From NCBI RefSeq assembly GCF_000169195.2, contig NC_016023.1, positions 124,001 through 188,000 on the forward strand: 64,000 nt of DNA. Reading direction: 5' to 3'. The stretch is from Heyndrickxia coagulans 36D1 (GTDB lineage Bacteria > Bacillota > Bacilli > Bacillales > Bacillaceae_C). Positions 1 to 8,569 of the stretch are shown piece after piece. A model generated the notes under the pieces. The model saw only the letters and a list, made by a program, of their open reading frames with translations. It did no database searches and was not told the DNA's origin. A program made the translations under genes and the position numbers. Every line of letters starts with the position of its first letter. The first letter of the stretch is position 1.

Positions 1-83
1 TTATCTTGATTATACTTGAAAAGGAAGTTTTTTTCCGGTTTATTTTAAAAGCTATGTTAAATAATATTGTGGATAAATGATCG

Positions 84-117
84 TAAAACAAGGACCCGAT
101 GTGGGATCCCTGTTTTA
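84..117 (-). terminator. Probable terminator of the satA-like gene
   Basis: An inverted repeat with arms built on AAAACA, GG and CCC closes over a five-base loop and is followed on the minus strand by TTTTA. It lies 26 bases past the stop codon of the acetyltransferase gene. The stem has two mismatches, so the call is moderate. Confidence 0.5.
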
Positions 118-142
118 GATTCATATTGAAGATTAGCACCCG

Positions 143-688
143 TTATTTGAATAGCTTATACCAATACAAAGTGGTCTCTATATTTGGATTATATGACTGT
201 TTCAATGTGTCAACTCCACCTAGTATGAATCCTTGTTTCACATAAAACCTGCACGCTCCAAGATTATCATCTTGCGTTTCTAAAGACATTCCGATAAGTT
301 TTCTTTTTTTTGCCCATTCTTCCGCTTTAGTTAAAAGCAACTTCCCGATTCCATATCCTCTAAATTCTTTTTTTGTAGCGATATTTTCAATATAACAGAA
401 GCGATTCCAATCCTTAATTATTCTAATTTGCCCAATGCAATTATGATTCTTATAAGCTAAAAATAGAGCTTTATCTTCACGGTTTATATAACGGCTCCAA
501 TCCAGTTTATCATCTGGGAAACGAATTTCTTTAGTTTCATCAAATAGAATCTCTTCAAAAGACCATTTTCCTGATTGAAGACTGGGTACAACCTTACCAA
601 ACACGTTGAAATAATCATTTGTTTTATTGATGTCCTCAATTAATTCATCCTTTAATGGAGAAATTACGATTTCTTCTGCAATATTCAT
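143..688 (-). CDS. GNAT acetyltransferase, streptothricin acetyltransferase-like (SatA/YyaR type)
   Basis: The 181-residue protein carries the GNAT acetyl-CoA loop near residues 110-118 (RGYGIGKLL), preceded by the ENIAT strand, and the C-terminal motif LETQDDNLGACRFY typical of the SatA/streptothricin acetyltransferase group. Family members acetylate the beta-lysine amine of streptothricin-type aminoglycosides with acetyl-CoA; that substrate is inferred from similarity only. Length matches the family (about 170-185 residues). The ATG at 688 is preceded by GGAAGGTG. It stands alone next to a decayed insertion sequence, which fits acquisition as an accessory resistance-type gene. A general GNAT with another substrate is possible. 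Confidence 0.8.
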   Translation of the reverse strand: MNIAEEIVISPLKDELIEDINKTNDYFNVFGKVVPSLQSGKWSFEEILFDETKEIRFPDDKLDWSRYINREDKALFLAYKNHNCIGQIRIIKDWNRFCYIENIATKKEFRGYGIGKLLLTKAEEWAKKRKLIGMSLETQDDNLGACRFYVKQGFILGGVDTLKQSYNPNIETTLYWYKLFK

Positions 689-899
689 TTTGGCACCTTC
701 CCATTCTGAAAAAGAATTTTTCTAGCACAAGCCTAAATACCTACCCTCTTTAACATGACTGCCCCAAAAGTTGAATAATGCTTATGAAGCACTGAATATA
801 GATAACCTCAATTTATCATAAGTCGCCATTGTCCGAAATAAGCAGCTGTCGACAATCTGCCTACATACAGTTGTATAATCGTTCGGGGGCGGATCGTAT

Positions 900-1262
900 T
901 CAAATACAAAAACAGCTCAAATAATGGTCGCGGTACTTGGTTACCACGCCATTGAATCGGTTCATCCAACCCTTTAAGCGGCTGTAATAGTTATTAACAT
1001 TTTGAATATGGTAAAACCCTTTTACCCGTTCCTTTCCACAGGATTTGAACGGGTAATGTTCGATTCCTTTTTCTTTTGCATAGGCTTTGAAAGCTCTCCA
1101 GGCGTCTGTAAAAAGGGGATTCGTAACGGAGACCTTGGAACCAATTGCTTGGTTAAAATACGACCCTCATCACGTTAAAGAAGGTTTGTTTTGACGATCC
1201 CTCGCAACCAAAACGCTGACCTGTTCCTTACTGTTATTATAGGAAGAATGTTTGATTTTAGT
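900..1262 (-). pseudogene. Decayed IS1595/ISXO2-family transposase fragment
   Basis: No intact gene lies between 689 and 1377. Translating the minus strand gives two pieces typical of ISXO2-like transposases: an upstream piece with KEQVSVLVARDRQ, and a downstream piece with TDAWRAFKAYAKEKGIEHY, then FYHIQNVNNYYSRLKGWMNR, ending at a stop at 900-902. The pieces are in registers broken by a stop near 1168 and a frameshift near 1145. The N-terminal half is missing. Terminal repeats are not certain; a sequence near 763 (ACTGCCCCAAAAGTTG) resembles an insertion-sequence end. It is a dead remnant, not an active element. Confidence 0.75.
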
Positions 1263-1310
1263 AAATATCAACATAAATGTTTAACAGAGCTATTTTAAAA
1301 AAACGGCTGT

Positions 1311-1339
1311 TTGACAATAAAGTCAATCAATGATATATT
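1311..1339 (+). promoter_or_regulatory. Sigma-A promoter of lmrA-lmrB
   Basis: A perfect TTGACA (-35) is separated by 17 bases from TATATT (-10), with a TG just upstream of the -10. It lies 39 bases before the lmrA start codon and directly upstream of the first operator-like palindrome. Confidence 0.8.
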
Positions 1340-1344
1340 TTTCG

Positions 1345-1360
1345 TTAGACCGTTCTGTAC
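1345..1360 (+). promoter_or_regulatory. LmrA-type operator 1
   Basis: TTAGACCGTTCTGTAC is an imperfect palindrome centred on GACCGTTC, five bases downstream of the -10. It resembles the AGACC-GGTCT boxes bound by LmrA/YxaF repressors in B. subtilis, and the same core recurs perfectly before lmrB. Binding is inferred. Confidence 0.6.
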
Positions 1361-1377
1361 AAAAAAGGAGAGAAAAG

Positions 1378-1938
1378 ATGGCAAAGAGTAAAAGAGAAGC
1401 AATTATCCAGGCGGCAAAAAAACTTTTCCAGGTGCAGGGCTACCATGCGACCGGCATCAATCAAATCATTGAGGAAAGCGGCGCACCGAAAGGCTCTTTA
1501 TATTACCATTTTCCAAACGGGAAAGAAGAAATTGCAATTGCCGCAATTGACAGCGTCAAGGTTGAAGTAAGGCAGGAACTGGAGCAGTTGCTTGCCGGTT
1601 GCGACGATCCGATTGAAGCCATGCAGGCGCAACTTTTACATGTCGCTGAAAAAGTATTTGGCGATCAACCGGACTTCCGGATCGGCCTGCTCGCTTCGGA
1701 AAGTGCGAACCTTAACGAAAATATCAGGGAAGCGTGCAAAAATGCGTATGAGGAATGGATCGCAACCGATACCGATTATCTGATGAAAAAAGGCTACACA
1801 AAGGAAAGCGCAAGGCAAACCGCTGTTTTGTTTCATATCTTAATCGAAGGCGCGATGACGATGTCGATCACATACAAGGACGCTTCCTATTTTCAATTAG
1901 TTGCAGAACAAATCCCAAAAATAATAAAGAACATTTGA
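1378..1938 (+). CDS. lmrA: TetR-family repressor, LmrA/YxaF-like
   Basis: This 186-residue TetR/AcrR regulator has its helix-turn-helix at residues 8-55 (FQVQGYHATGINQIIEESG, then KGSLYYHF). The remainder is an all-helical ligand domain of the LmrA/YxaF type. Members repress their own operon and a lincomycin/drug exporter and are released by flavonoids or drugs. The ATG at 1378 is chosen because AAAAAGGAGAG lies upstream; an in-frame start at 1330 would lie inside the promoter/operator. It is followed after 62 bases by the exporter gene, which has its own operator. Function by family and context is well supported, the ligand is unknown. Confidence 0.85.
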   Translation: MAKSKREAIIQAAKKLFQVQGYHATGINQIIEESGAPKGSLYYHFPNGKEEIAIAAIDSVKVEVRQELEQLLAGCDDPIEAMQAQLLHVAEKVFGDQPDFRIGLLASESANLNENIREACKNAYEEWIATDTDYLMKKGYTKESARQTAVLFHILIEGAMTMSITYKDASYFQLVAEQIPKIIKNI

Positions 1939-1973
1939 TGTTCTTTTTTCTCCAAATTATACTGACCGGTCTA
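1935..1973 (+). promoter_or_regulatory. Second promoter plus LmrA-type operator before lmrB
   Basis: In the 62-base lmrA-lmrB gap, TTGATG (1935-1940) and TATACT (1958-1963) are 17 bases apart. The palindrome TGACCGGTCTA (1963-1973) overlaps the end of the -10. It has a perfect GACCGGTC core shared with the operator before lmrA, so lmrB may also be repressed from its own promoter. Confidence 0.55.
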
Positions 1974-2000
1974 TTTAAAAATAAAGGGGAGATTTTACCA

Positions 2001-3452
2001 TTGCAAAGTGATTATAAAAAATTTCCGATTATGCTTGGGCTTTTAATTGGCGGCTTTATCGGCATGTTCAGCGAAACAGCCTTAAATATTGCATTAACTT
2101 CATTGATGAAAGATCTGCACATTACCGCTTCCACCGTCCAATGGCTTACAACCGGATATTTGCTTGTTGTCGGCGTGCTGGTGCCGGTATCCGGGTTAAT
2201 GATCAGATGGTTTACAACAAGGCAGCTGCTGCTAAGTGCATTAAGCGCATTTATTATTGGCACGCTCATTTCAGCCGTGTCCCACACCTTCCCCTTTTTA
2301 CTCATCGGCAGGCTCGTTCAGGGAATCGCAACCGGCATTCTCATCCCGCTCATTTTTAATACGGTCATGACGATTTTTCCGCCGCATAAAAGAGGCGCGG
2401 CACTCGGCGTTGTCGGGCTTGTCATTATGTTTGCGCCGGCCATTGGCCCAACTGCTGCTGGGTTCATTTTGGGCAAACTCACATGGCAGTGGATTTTCTG
2501 GGTCATGCTGCCGTTTTTGGTTGCTGCCCTGATCATTTCCGCCATTTTTTGTAAAAATGTAAATGAAGTCACCCGGCCAAAAATCGATGTGCTCTCTATC
2601 GTTCTGTCCACGATCGGGTTCGGCGGAATTGTTTTCGGATTTAGTTCCGCGGGGGATTCAGGCTGGGGAAATGCAAAAGTCATTGTAACCCTTGCAATCG
2701 GTATTGCGGCTCTGGCGATTTTTTCCATCCGGCAATTACGAATGGAAAAACCGATGCTGAATGTGCGTGTCTTCCAGCATAAAATGTTCACTATTGGCAC
2801 GCTGATGATGATGATTGTCTTCAGTATTATCATGTCGTCTATGCTTTTGCTGCCGATGTACTGGCAGAGCGGAAAACTGGTAGCTGTCGCGCTTACCGGC
2901 ATCCTTCTTTTGCCAGGGGGCATTGTAAACGGGATTGTGTCAGCTGTCTCGGGCAAGTTTTATGATATATACGGCGCAAAATGGCTTGTCAGAATCGGCT
3001 TTCTGATCTGCATCGCAGCTGGTGCAATGTTTATCTGTGTCCAAACAACATCTTCTTTTCTTTTCGTGATCGCAGCAAATCTTTTGCTCATGATCGGCGC
3101 GCCGCTTGTTATGTCCCCGGCACAAACGAACGGGCTGAATGCATTGCCAAGAGAAATGTCCCCTGACGGCAGCGCAATTATGAATACCGCCCAGCAAGTG
3201 AGCGGCGCAATTGCCACTGCCTTGTCTGCCACATTGTTGGCTGCAGGTGAACACGCTTATACAGGAGCCGGCGGACAACATGCCGCAGCAGCATTAACAA
3301 ACGGCGTCCAGTACGGTTTTATGTTCACGCTCATCCTGGCAGTCATCGGATTTGCCCTTTCCTTTACCGTTCGAACCGTTGGGGTATTTGAAAAACCGCA
3401 GGACCAGCAAAGGAAAATGCAATTAAAAAAAGAAACAGACTCCCCCGACTGA
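2001..3452 (+). CDS. lmrB: Multidrug efflux MFS transporter, DHA2 family (LmrB-like)
   Basis: The 483-residue membrane protein has about fourteen hydrophobic segments, as expected for drug:H+ antiporters of the EmrB/QacA (DHA2) group. The segment ETALNIALTSLMKDL near residues 27-41 replaces the usual acidic motif D1; GRLVQGIATGILIP is motif B, and GPTAAGFILG matches motif C of exporters. LmrB proteins export lincomycin and related compounds. A TTG start at 2001 is chosen because GGGGAGATT lies 9 bases upstream; a longer reading from 1755 would overlap lmrA out of frame. It forms an operon with lmrA and ends at a strong terminator. Confidence 0.85.
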   Translation: MQSDYKKFPIMLGLLIGGFIGMFSETALNIALTSLMKDLHITASTVQWLTTGYLLVVGVLVPVSGLMIRWFTTRQLLLSALSAFIIGTLISAVSHTFPFLLIGRLVQGIATGILIPLIFNTVMTIFPPHKRGAALGVVGLVIMFAPAIGPTAAGFILGKLTWQWIFWVMLPFLVAALIISAIFCKNVNEVTRPKIDVLSIVLSTIGFGGIVFGFSSAGDSGWGNAKVIVTLAIGIAALAIFSIRQLRMEKPMLNVRVFQHKMFTIGTLMMMIVFSIIMSSMLLLPMYWQSGKLVAVALTGILLLPGGIVNGIVSAVSGKFYDIYGAKWLVRIGFLICIAAGAMFICVQTTSSFLFVIAANLLLMIGAPLVMSPAQTNGLNALPREMSPDGSAIMNTAQQVSGAIATALSATLLAAGEHAYTGAGGQHAAAALTNGVQYGFMFTLILAVIGFALSFTVRTVGVFEKPQDQQRKMQLKKETDSPD

Positions 3453-3458
3453 GGAGCA

Positions 3459-3501
3459 AAAAACCCGTTTTAGCCTGATAAGCTAAAACGGGTTTTTTTT
3501 A
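3459..3501 (+). terminator. Rho-independent terminator of lmrA-lmrB
   Basis: AAACCCGTTTTAGC and GCTAAAACGGGTTT pair around a short loop and are followed by a run of eight T. It sits 8 bases after the lmrB stop codon. Confidence 0.9.
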
Positions 3502-3624
3502 GGTTTGTCAGCACTCCGCCTCAATATGATAAAATCATGGATCTGCGAAAGAACCGGCTTCTGGCCTGCATTTTATAAAATTTTGCCAGCACTGTCAGAG
3601 TCCTTGCCAAGCCCGGGATAAGCC

Positions 3625-4965
3625 TTATTGATTTGCTGCTGTTTTTCCGCTTTCACTCGCATCATTATGAATCAGAAAAGAAGTTAAAAGGGCCAAAATG
3701 CTGCCGCAAAAGCCGAACAGGAATAAATGGTGAATGCCCTGCATGTAGGTGGACCCGCTTGTCAGAAAGGCGCCCATTACGGTCACCCCGATCGCAGTTC
3801 CCATGTTCCGGCAAAACATAAAAAACGAAGTGGCGATCCCTTTTTCGTGGGCGCTCACCATTTGCTGGGAACCGATAATCCCGACCGTCGAAAGCAACCC
3901 GAACGCAGCGCCATGGACAATCATGACGAGAAAAACGTACCAGAACCCGTGGCCCGGATTTAAAAAGATCCAACATACACCCGAAACAAGCAAAAGTCCG
4001 TTCCCGATTAATAACAGCCTACGGTAGCCATACCGCAATATCCATTTTCCGGCAGGGACTGCAGCGGCCATCCAGCCGATCGACGACCCAAGCAACGCAA
4101 CCCCGCTCATCAATAGTGACAGCCCTGTTACTTTCTGCAAAAACAGCGGCACATAGCTGGAAGCACCAAACAACGCCACTGTCCCGATAAAGGAGTTGAC
4201 ATTCATCCGGGCAAATGTCTTATTTTTAAACATCGAAAGCGGCACAATCGGAGAATCCTGTCTTTTTTCATAAAAATAAAAAAGGAGAAGAAAAATGATT
4301 CCGGTTGCTGTAAACAACAAGTAGTTACGGTGTACGACCGTGACCAAAAGCAGGAGTGTGATCGCAACCGCAAATAATGCAGCGCCTATGTAATCGACAC
4401 GCGCTTTTTTTGGCGCATAATGCTCGTTATAAGGCAAAAGCGTTAAAAATGAGATGAGACAGACAGGCAGGTTTACAAAGAAAATCCATCTCCACGATAA
4501 ATACGTTACAAAAAACGAGCCTAAAAGCGGCGCCAGGACAGCGGATAATCCCCACATACCGGTAAACAATGCCTGGATTTTCCCGCGGTTTTCAACAGAA
4601 AACAGGTCTCCTGCGATAATGGCCGGAAACGGGACCATGAAACCTGCCCCAATGCCCTGAATAGCCCGAAAGACGATAAGTTCAATCATCCCGGAGGACA
4701 TGCCGCATAAAAGCGATCCGGCGAAAAAAAGCACGATCCCGAACCCGAACACTTTCTTCCTTCCGAACAAGTCAGACAACCGGCCTGCAACCGGTGATAA
4801 AATCGTGCTGGTGATCATATAGGAAGCAAATGCCCATGCGTACAAGTCAAAGCGGCCGAGTTCTTTTGCAATGACGGGCATCGTGGTATTCATAATCGTT
4901 GCGTCAATCGATGACACAAGCATTGCCAAGACAATGCTAATCATGACAAACGTTCTACTCTTCAT
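3625..4965 (-). CDS. MFS drug exporter (EmrB/QacA-like)
   Basis: The 446-residue membrane protein shows motif D1 near residue 20 (SSIDATIMNTTMPVI), motif A in the loop after helix 2 (GRLSDLFGRKKV), motif B (FRAIQGIGAGFMVPF) and motif C (LAPLLGSFF). These mark a drug:proton antiporter of the DHA family. The length suggests 12-14 helices. Its ATG overlaps the stop of the folate cyclo-ligase gene (ATGA), and its ribosome site GGAGGGG lies inside that gene, so the two are translated together. Substrate unknown; the coupling invites the guess that it handles a folate-related or antifolate compound, which is unproved. Confidence 0.85.
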   Translation of the reverse strand: MKSRTFVMISIVLAMLVSSIDATIMNTTMPVIAKELGRFDLYAWAFASYMITSTILSPVAGRLSDLFGRKKVFGFGIVLFFAGSLLCGMSSGMIELIVFRAIQGIGAGFMVPFPAIIAGDLFSVENRGKIQALFTGMWGLSAVLAPLLGSFFVTYLSWRWIFFVNLPVCLISFLTLLPYNEHYAPKKARVDYIGAALFAVAITLLLLVTVVHRNYLLFTATGIIFLLLFYFYEKRQDSPIVPLSMFKNKTFARMNVNSFIGTVALFGASSYVPLFLQKVTGLSLLMSGVALLGSSIGWMAAAVPAGKWILRYGYRRLLLIGNGLLLVSGVCWIFLNPGHGFWYVFLVMIVHGAAFGLLSTVGIIGSQQMVSAHEKGIATSFFMFCRNMGTAIGVTVMGAFLTSGSTYMQGIHHLFLFGFCGSILALLTSFLIHNDASESGKTAANQ

Positions 4966-5537
4966 GAAACCCCTCCATTCACTTTCAACATTCCGGATTC
5001 TGTCACGATTTGCCGCACCGGAATATCATAAGATTCGCTAGGGACATGCGCCTTCAATTGGCACGAGTGAATCAAAGACACGGTCTGATTGGGAAAACCG
5101 GCAAGAAATCGGTCATAATAACCGCCGCCAAAACCGATGCGAAAGCCTTTTTTGTCAAAAACAAGGCCTGGAACAATGAGCAGATCGATGGCCTGCTTTT
5201 CAATTTTTACCGTTTCTTCCGGTTCCGGCTCAAGCAGGTTAAAAAAGCTTTTTTTCAATTGTGTGAAATCATCCAGCTGGTAAAAGACGAGCGCTTTTTC
5301 TTTTGGCACGCATTTTGGCACACAAATCGTTTTTCCCTGCGCCCACCCGGTTTCAATGATCCGCCGCGTATCCCATTCGAAATGTTGGGAGACCGTCACG
5401 CCAACCGTTCCGGATATTTTCCATATATCGGATGAAAACAAAATTTGTTGCAGTTTTTCTTCGATGGCCTGCTTTTCGTTAAGATCCAACCGCTTTAACC
5501 GGCCGATCATTTCTCTTCGCATTTCCGCCTTGTCCAT
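4962..5537 (-). CDS. 5-formyltetrahydrofolate cyclo-ligase
   Basis: The 191-residue enzyme converts 5-formyl-THF plus ATP to 5,10-methenyl-THF (EC 6.3.3.2). The family signature LIVPGLVFDKKGFRIGFGGG followed by YYDRFL is present near residues 125-150, with the nucleotide-binding glycine-rich loop GFGGGYYD. Length fits YqgN/MTHFS proteins (about 185-200). The ATG at 5537 is preceded by GGGGTGG; longer readings to 5732 cross a hairpin and lack homology. In B. subtilis yqgN sits near rpmG and yqgP; here it is coupled to an efflux gene, an unusual setting. Confidence 0.9.
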   Translation of the reverse strand: MDKAEMRREMIGRLKRLDLNEKQAIEEKLQQILFSSDIWKISGTVGVTVSQHFEWDTRRIIETGWAQGKTICVPKCVPKEKALVFYQLDDFTQLKKSFFNLLEPEPEETVKIEKQAIDLLIVPGLVFDKKGFRIGFGGGYYDRFLAGFPNQTVSLIHSCQLKAHVPSESYDIPVRQIVTESGMLKVNGGVS

Positions 5538-5601
5538 TTTTTCCACCCCAGAAAGCAAAAATTTGCGCTTTTCCATCTTACCATGTTTGGGCTGAAGTGA
5601 A

Positions 5602-5638
5602 AACGAAAATGCCCCCGGGGTATGAAACCAGGGGGGCT
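5602..5638 (-). terminator. Probable terminator downstream of mgsA
   Basis: GCCCCC and GGGGGC pair with inner GG/CC pairs around an eight-base loop. On the minus strand the hairpin is followed by ATTTTCGTTTTC, about 65 bases past mgsA and ahead of the folate gene. Confidence 0.5.
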
Positions 5639-5700
5639 GCAAAATGTCTGTGCTAATCGTTTTTTCCGGTAAACCGAAGTATGAAATATGGTGGAAATTC

Positions 5701-6123
5701 TTATTCCCCCCTGTTCTTCTTCTCCTTCTCATGCACGAGGTTGCGCCAGTTTAAATCGCCGCGCATTAAGCCCTGGACAAGCAGTTCGGCCGTACCCATG
5801 TTGGTGGCAAGTGGAATCGAATAGACATCGCAAAGGCGGAGTAAAGCGGTAATGTCCGGTTCGTGCGGCTGGGCCGTGAGTGGATCACGGAAAAAGAAAA
5901 CGAGATCCATTTCATTTTTGGCAATCATTGCGCCGATTTCCTGGTCGCCGCCGAGCGGGCCGGAATTGAAGCGGGTAATGTTCAAATTTGTTTTTTCCAT
6001 AATCCTCTTGCCGGTTGTGCCGGTCGAGTACAATTCATGGTCGGCGAATACCGGCTCATAGGCAACCGCAAAGTTTACAATTTCCTTTTTCTTTTTATCA
6101 TGGGCAATAAAAGCAATTTTCAA
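5701..6123 (-). CDS. mgsA: Methylglyoxal synthase
   Basis: The 140-residue enzyme turns dihydroxyacetone phosphate into methylglyoxal and phosphate (EC 4.2.3.3). Family motifs are complete: [10 protein letters not shown] at the start, TGTTGKRI (phosphate binding), [13 protein letters not shown] containing the catalytic Asp, and [13 protein letters not shown], then [16 protein letters not shown] start at 6123 is chosen because AAGGGAG lies 8 bases upstream and the protein then matches the 137-residue B. subtilis length; an upstream TTG at 6144 lacks a site. It follows the rhamnose operon, whose aldolase produces dihydroxyacetone phosphate, but a terminator separates them, so a shared role is only suggestive. 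Confidence 0.93.
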   Translation of the reverse strand: MKIAFIAHDKKKKEIVNFAVAYEPVFADHELYSTGTTGKRIMEKTNLNITRFNSGPLGGDQEIGAMIAKNEMDLVFFFRDPLTAQPHEPDITALLRLCDVYSIPLATNMGTAELLVQGLMRGDLNWRNLVHEKEKKNRGE

Positions 6124-6179
6124 CTTGGAAACTCCCTTCTCCAAAAAATAACGTTACTACTATAATACGATAATATGAT

Positions 6180-6222
6180 GAAAAAAACGAATGACCCATT
6201 TCCCAGGGTCATCCGTTTTTCA
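6180..6222 (-). terminator. Rho-independent terminator of the rhamnose operon
   Basis: ACGGATGACCC pairs with GGGTCATTCGT around a short loop and is followed on the minus strand by a run of seven T, immediately after the stop of the truncated lactaldehyde reductase reading frame. Confidence 0.85.
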
Positions 6223-6225
6223 GCC

Positions 6226-6429
6226 TTAAGCTTTCACAACCGGATCATGCAGCATGGATTTGTACAAGCCTTCGATTTCTTCGACACTTGTATCACGCGG
6301 GTTGCCACCCGTGCACACATCGGCATACGCATCTTTTGCGAGGTTCGGGATATCTTCTTCTTTGACACCGAGTTTATCAAGCGATTGCGGAATGTCAACA
6401 TTTTTAAGAGGTCGCATGCGCCATTCCAT
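6226..6429 (-). pseudogene. C-terminal stump of an iron-containing alcohol dehydrogenase (FucO-like lactaldehyde reductase)
   Basis: The 67-codon frame matches only the extreme C terminus of group III Fe-dependent alcohol dehydrogenases: LGVKEEDIPNLAKDAYADVC, then TGGNPRD and EEIEGLY. The nucleotide-binding domain and the metal-binding His residues are missing. FucO/RhaO enzymes reduce L-lactaldehyde to 1,2-propanediol and often close rhamnose operons, so this is best read as the remainder of such a gene after a large deletion. An ATG at 6429 with GGGAG eight bases upstream still allows translation. Whether the stump has any role is unknown. Confidence 0.75.
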
Positions 6430-6432
6430 CCT

Positions 6433-7269
6433 TTATTCTCCCAAAAATCCTTCCCGCGGCACGACCCCAAACGCATCGGCCAAGTCTTTCAGCTGCCGGT
6501 CGGTAATCGTTTGTTTGATGCCGCCCTGCGCCTGGACATAGGTGTAAACCTGTGCCGCTTTTTCTGCTGTTTCAATCAAGCCGAATGTCTCATCCATCGT
6601 GCGGCCGGCACCGTAAATGCCGTGATGCGGCCAAATGACGAGGCGATAGTCTTTCATTTTCGCTGCCGTCGCTTCACCGATTTCATTTGTGCCCGGCACG
6701 ATCCACGGAATGATGCCGACACCTTCCGGAAATACGACGAGGCATTCCGTGCACATTTGCCAAAGCGTGCGCGTAAAAGCTTTTTCATCAAGCGTATGGG
6801 TAAAGGTCATTGCGAGCAAATGGGTCGCATGGTTGTGCATGACAATCCGGTTTTCCGGGTCAACCTCAAGCCTAGCGATATGGCTCATAAAATGGGACGG
6901 CAGCTCGCTTGTCGGCATTCCGCCCCCTTCAAGCCCCCAAAGCAATTCAACATTTTGCCCGTCCTGTGCGACACGGATCAAACCGAGATTTTCAGCAGGG
7001 TTGTCGGCCACATTTTTAAAATATTTTCCGGAACCGGTGACAATAAAATATTTGCCGGCAAGCGCCCTTGCGTCGAATTTGACAGGGATGGCCCGGATAA
7101 CGGCGTTCACATCGAGATACGGCGCCACTTCTTCTTCTTTGAGAAGATAGCTGATATTCCCGCCGTTCCGTTCGTCCCAGCCAAGCCGGTACAAATTGGC
7201 GGTTGTTTTCATCATTTCCTGTGTAAAAGGTGCTTCAATGATATTCAATTTCGTCTTTATGTTTGCCAT
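6433..7269 (-). CDS. rhaD: Rhamnulose-1-phosphate aldolase
   Basis: The 278-residue class II aldolase splits L-rhamnulose 1-phosphate into dihydroxyacetone phosphate and L-lactaldehyde (EC 4.1.2.19). Visible landmarks are [11 protein letters not shown] near residues 30-40, VTGSGKYF (phosphate binding), the zinc-binding [10 protein letters not shown] near residue 145 and [10 protein letters not shown] with further zinc His. Length equals known RhaD proteins (about 275). The ATG at 7269 follows AAGGAAGGGG. It is third in the rhaB-rhaA-rhaD operon, 18 bases after rhaA, and is followed directly by the truncated lactaldehyde reductase frame. Confidence 0.95.
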   Translation of the reverse strand: MANIKTKLNIIEAPFTQEMMKTTANLYRLGWDERNGGNISYLLKEEEVAPYLDVNAVIRAIPVKFDARALAGKYFIVTGSGKYFKNVADNPAENLGLIRVAQDGQNVELLWGLEGGGMPTSELPSHFMSHIARLEVDPENRIVMHNHATHLLAMTFTHTLDEKAFTRTLWQMCTECLVVFPEGVGIIPWIVPGTNEIGEATAAKMKDYRLVIWPHHGIYGAGRTMDETFGLIETAEKAAQVYTYVQAQGGIKQTITDRQLKDLADAFGVVPREGFLGE

Positions 7270-7287
7270 GTGCTTCCCCTTCCTTGT

Positions 7288-8553
7288 TTACGCCCTTACA
7301 AGCAACGTATCTTTTTCATACTTTTGGACTTCTTCCAGCCAGCCAAGCCCGGCCGGCACCCCGTTTGCTTCGCAGAAATAGTGCCAAACATCGCCGTACG
7401 GGAAGTCTTTCAGTTCTTCTGTATAGACGAGGCGGGTAGTAAAATCGCCTTCCAGTTCTTTTTGTTTTAAGAAATCTGTCGGTTCAAGCAGCGCTTTCAG
7501 CAAAGCTTTTTGTGTGTTGCGGGCGCCCACTACCCAGGCTGCAACCCGGTTAATGGTGGCATCAAAGAAATCAAGGCCGATATTTGTTTTCTCAAGCAAG
7601 TCGTTGCGGACAAGTTCCCTGCCGATTGCCGCCAGTTCATCATCCATGATGACGACATGGTCACTGTCCCAGCGCACTGGGCGGCTGACATGGAGCATAA
7701 GCCCTTTGCTGAAGAGAGAAAGGGCGCTTAGTTTATTGGAAATCACTTCTGTCGGATGGAAGTGGCCGGCGTCAAGGCAGACCAGTTTGTTTCTTGAAAT
7801 ACCATAGCCCATATAAAACTCATGGGAACCGACTGTATAGGCTTCTGCGCCGAGGCCGAACAATTTGCTTTCCACCGCATCTTCCGTATAAGCCGGATTG
7901 AGCGGTTCCGCAAAAATTTCATCGAGCGCTTCCATTAAACGCCGGCGCGGTCCGAGCGTATCTATCGGATTGTCTTTATAACCGTCCGGAATCCAGAAAT
8001 TGTTGATGCTCGTTTGCCCTGTTTCTTTTCCAAAATACTCGGCAATTTTCCGCGTCCTTTTCCCATGTTCCACCCAGAAATCCCGCACGGCTTTGTCAGG
8101 GGAGGCGAGCGTAAAACCGTCTTTATACATCGGATGCGAGAAAAATGTCGGGTTAAAATCAAGGCCGAGCCCCTGTTCTTTTGCCCAGTCCACCCACGAA
8201 GCAAAGTGTTTTGGTTCAATTGTGTCAAGGTCAATTTTTTCATCCGTGTCCGCATAAATGGCATGCAGATTCAATTTATGCTTGCCCGGTATCAGAGAGA
8301 ATGCTTTTTCCAGGTCTTTGCGCAGCTCGGAAGGCGTGTGTGCCGCCCCTGGGTAGTTACCGGTTGCCATAATGCCGCCGGTCAGGTCGCCATCCGGATT
8401 TAAAAAGCCGCGGACATCGTCACCCTGCCAGCAGTGCAGCGAGATTTTCATCTTTTGCAATTTTTCAAGCGCCGAATCTGTATCCACACCGATTTCGGCG
8501 TACCGCTGTTTTGCGGTTTCATAATTTCGGATGATCTCTTCTTTTTTTGCCAT
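7288..8553 (-). CDS. rhaA: L-rhamnose isomerase
   Basis: The 421-residue enzyme interconverts L-rhamnose and L-rhamnulose (EC 5.3.1.14). It shows the RhaA hallmarks MKISLHCWQGDDVRGF near residues 35-50, NLHAIYAD, FNPTFFSHP, and the metal-site stretch CLDAGHFHPTE, then HVSRPVRWDSDHVV. Length matches B. subtilis RhaA (about 424). The ATG at 8553 is selected because AAAGGGAGCGG lies just upstream and overlaps the stop of rhaB; the longer frame would start inside rhaB. Second gene of the operon. Confidence 0.95.
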   Translation of the reverse strand: MAKKEEIIRNYETAKQRYAEIGVDTDSALEKLQKMKISLHCWQGDDVRGFLNPDGDLTGGIMATGNYPGAAHTPSELRKDLEKAFSLIPGKHKLNLHAIYADTDEKIDLDTIEPKHFASWVDWAKEQGLGLDFNPTFFSHPMYKDGFTLASPDKAVRDFWVEHGKRTRKIAEYFGKETGQTSINNFWIPDGYKDNPIDTLGPRRRLMEALDEIFAEPLNPAYTEDAVESKLFGLGAEAYTVGSHEFYMGYGISRNKLVCLDAGHFHPTEVISNKLSALSLFSKGLMLHVSRPVRWDSDHVVIMDDELAAIGRELVRNDLLEKTNIGLDFFDATINRVAAWVVGARNTQKALLKALLEPTDFLKQKELEGDFTTRLVYTEELKDFPYGDVWHYFCEANGVPAGLGWLEEVQKYEKDTLLVRA

Positions 8554-8569
8554 TCTTTTCCGCTCCCTT

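Noticed and set aside
3625-5537. Reading the MFS pump as a second copy of lmrB
   Set aside because: Motifs and length differ (D1 acidic motif present, 446 residues), and it has its own coupled partner gene.
6175-7470. 431-codon plus-strand reading frame
   Set aside because: It is antisense to rhaD and rhaA, which have full homology and ribosome sites; the frame reflects their codon bias.
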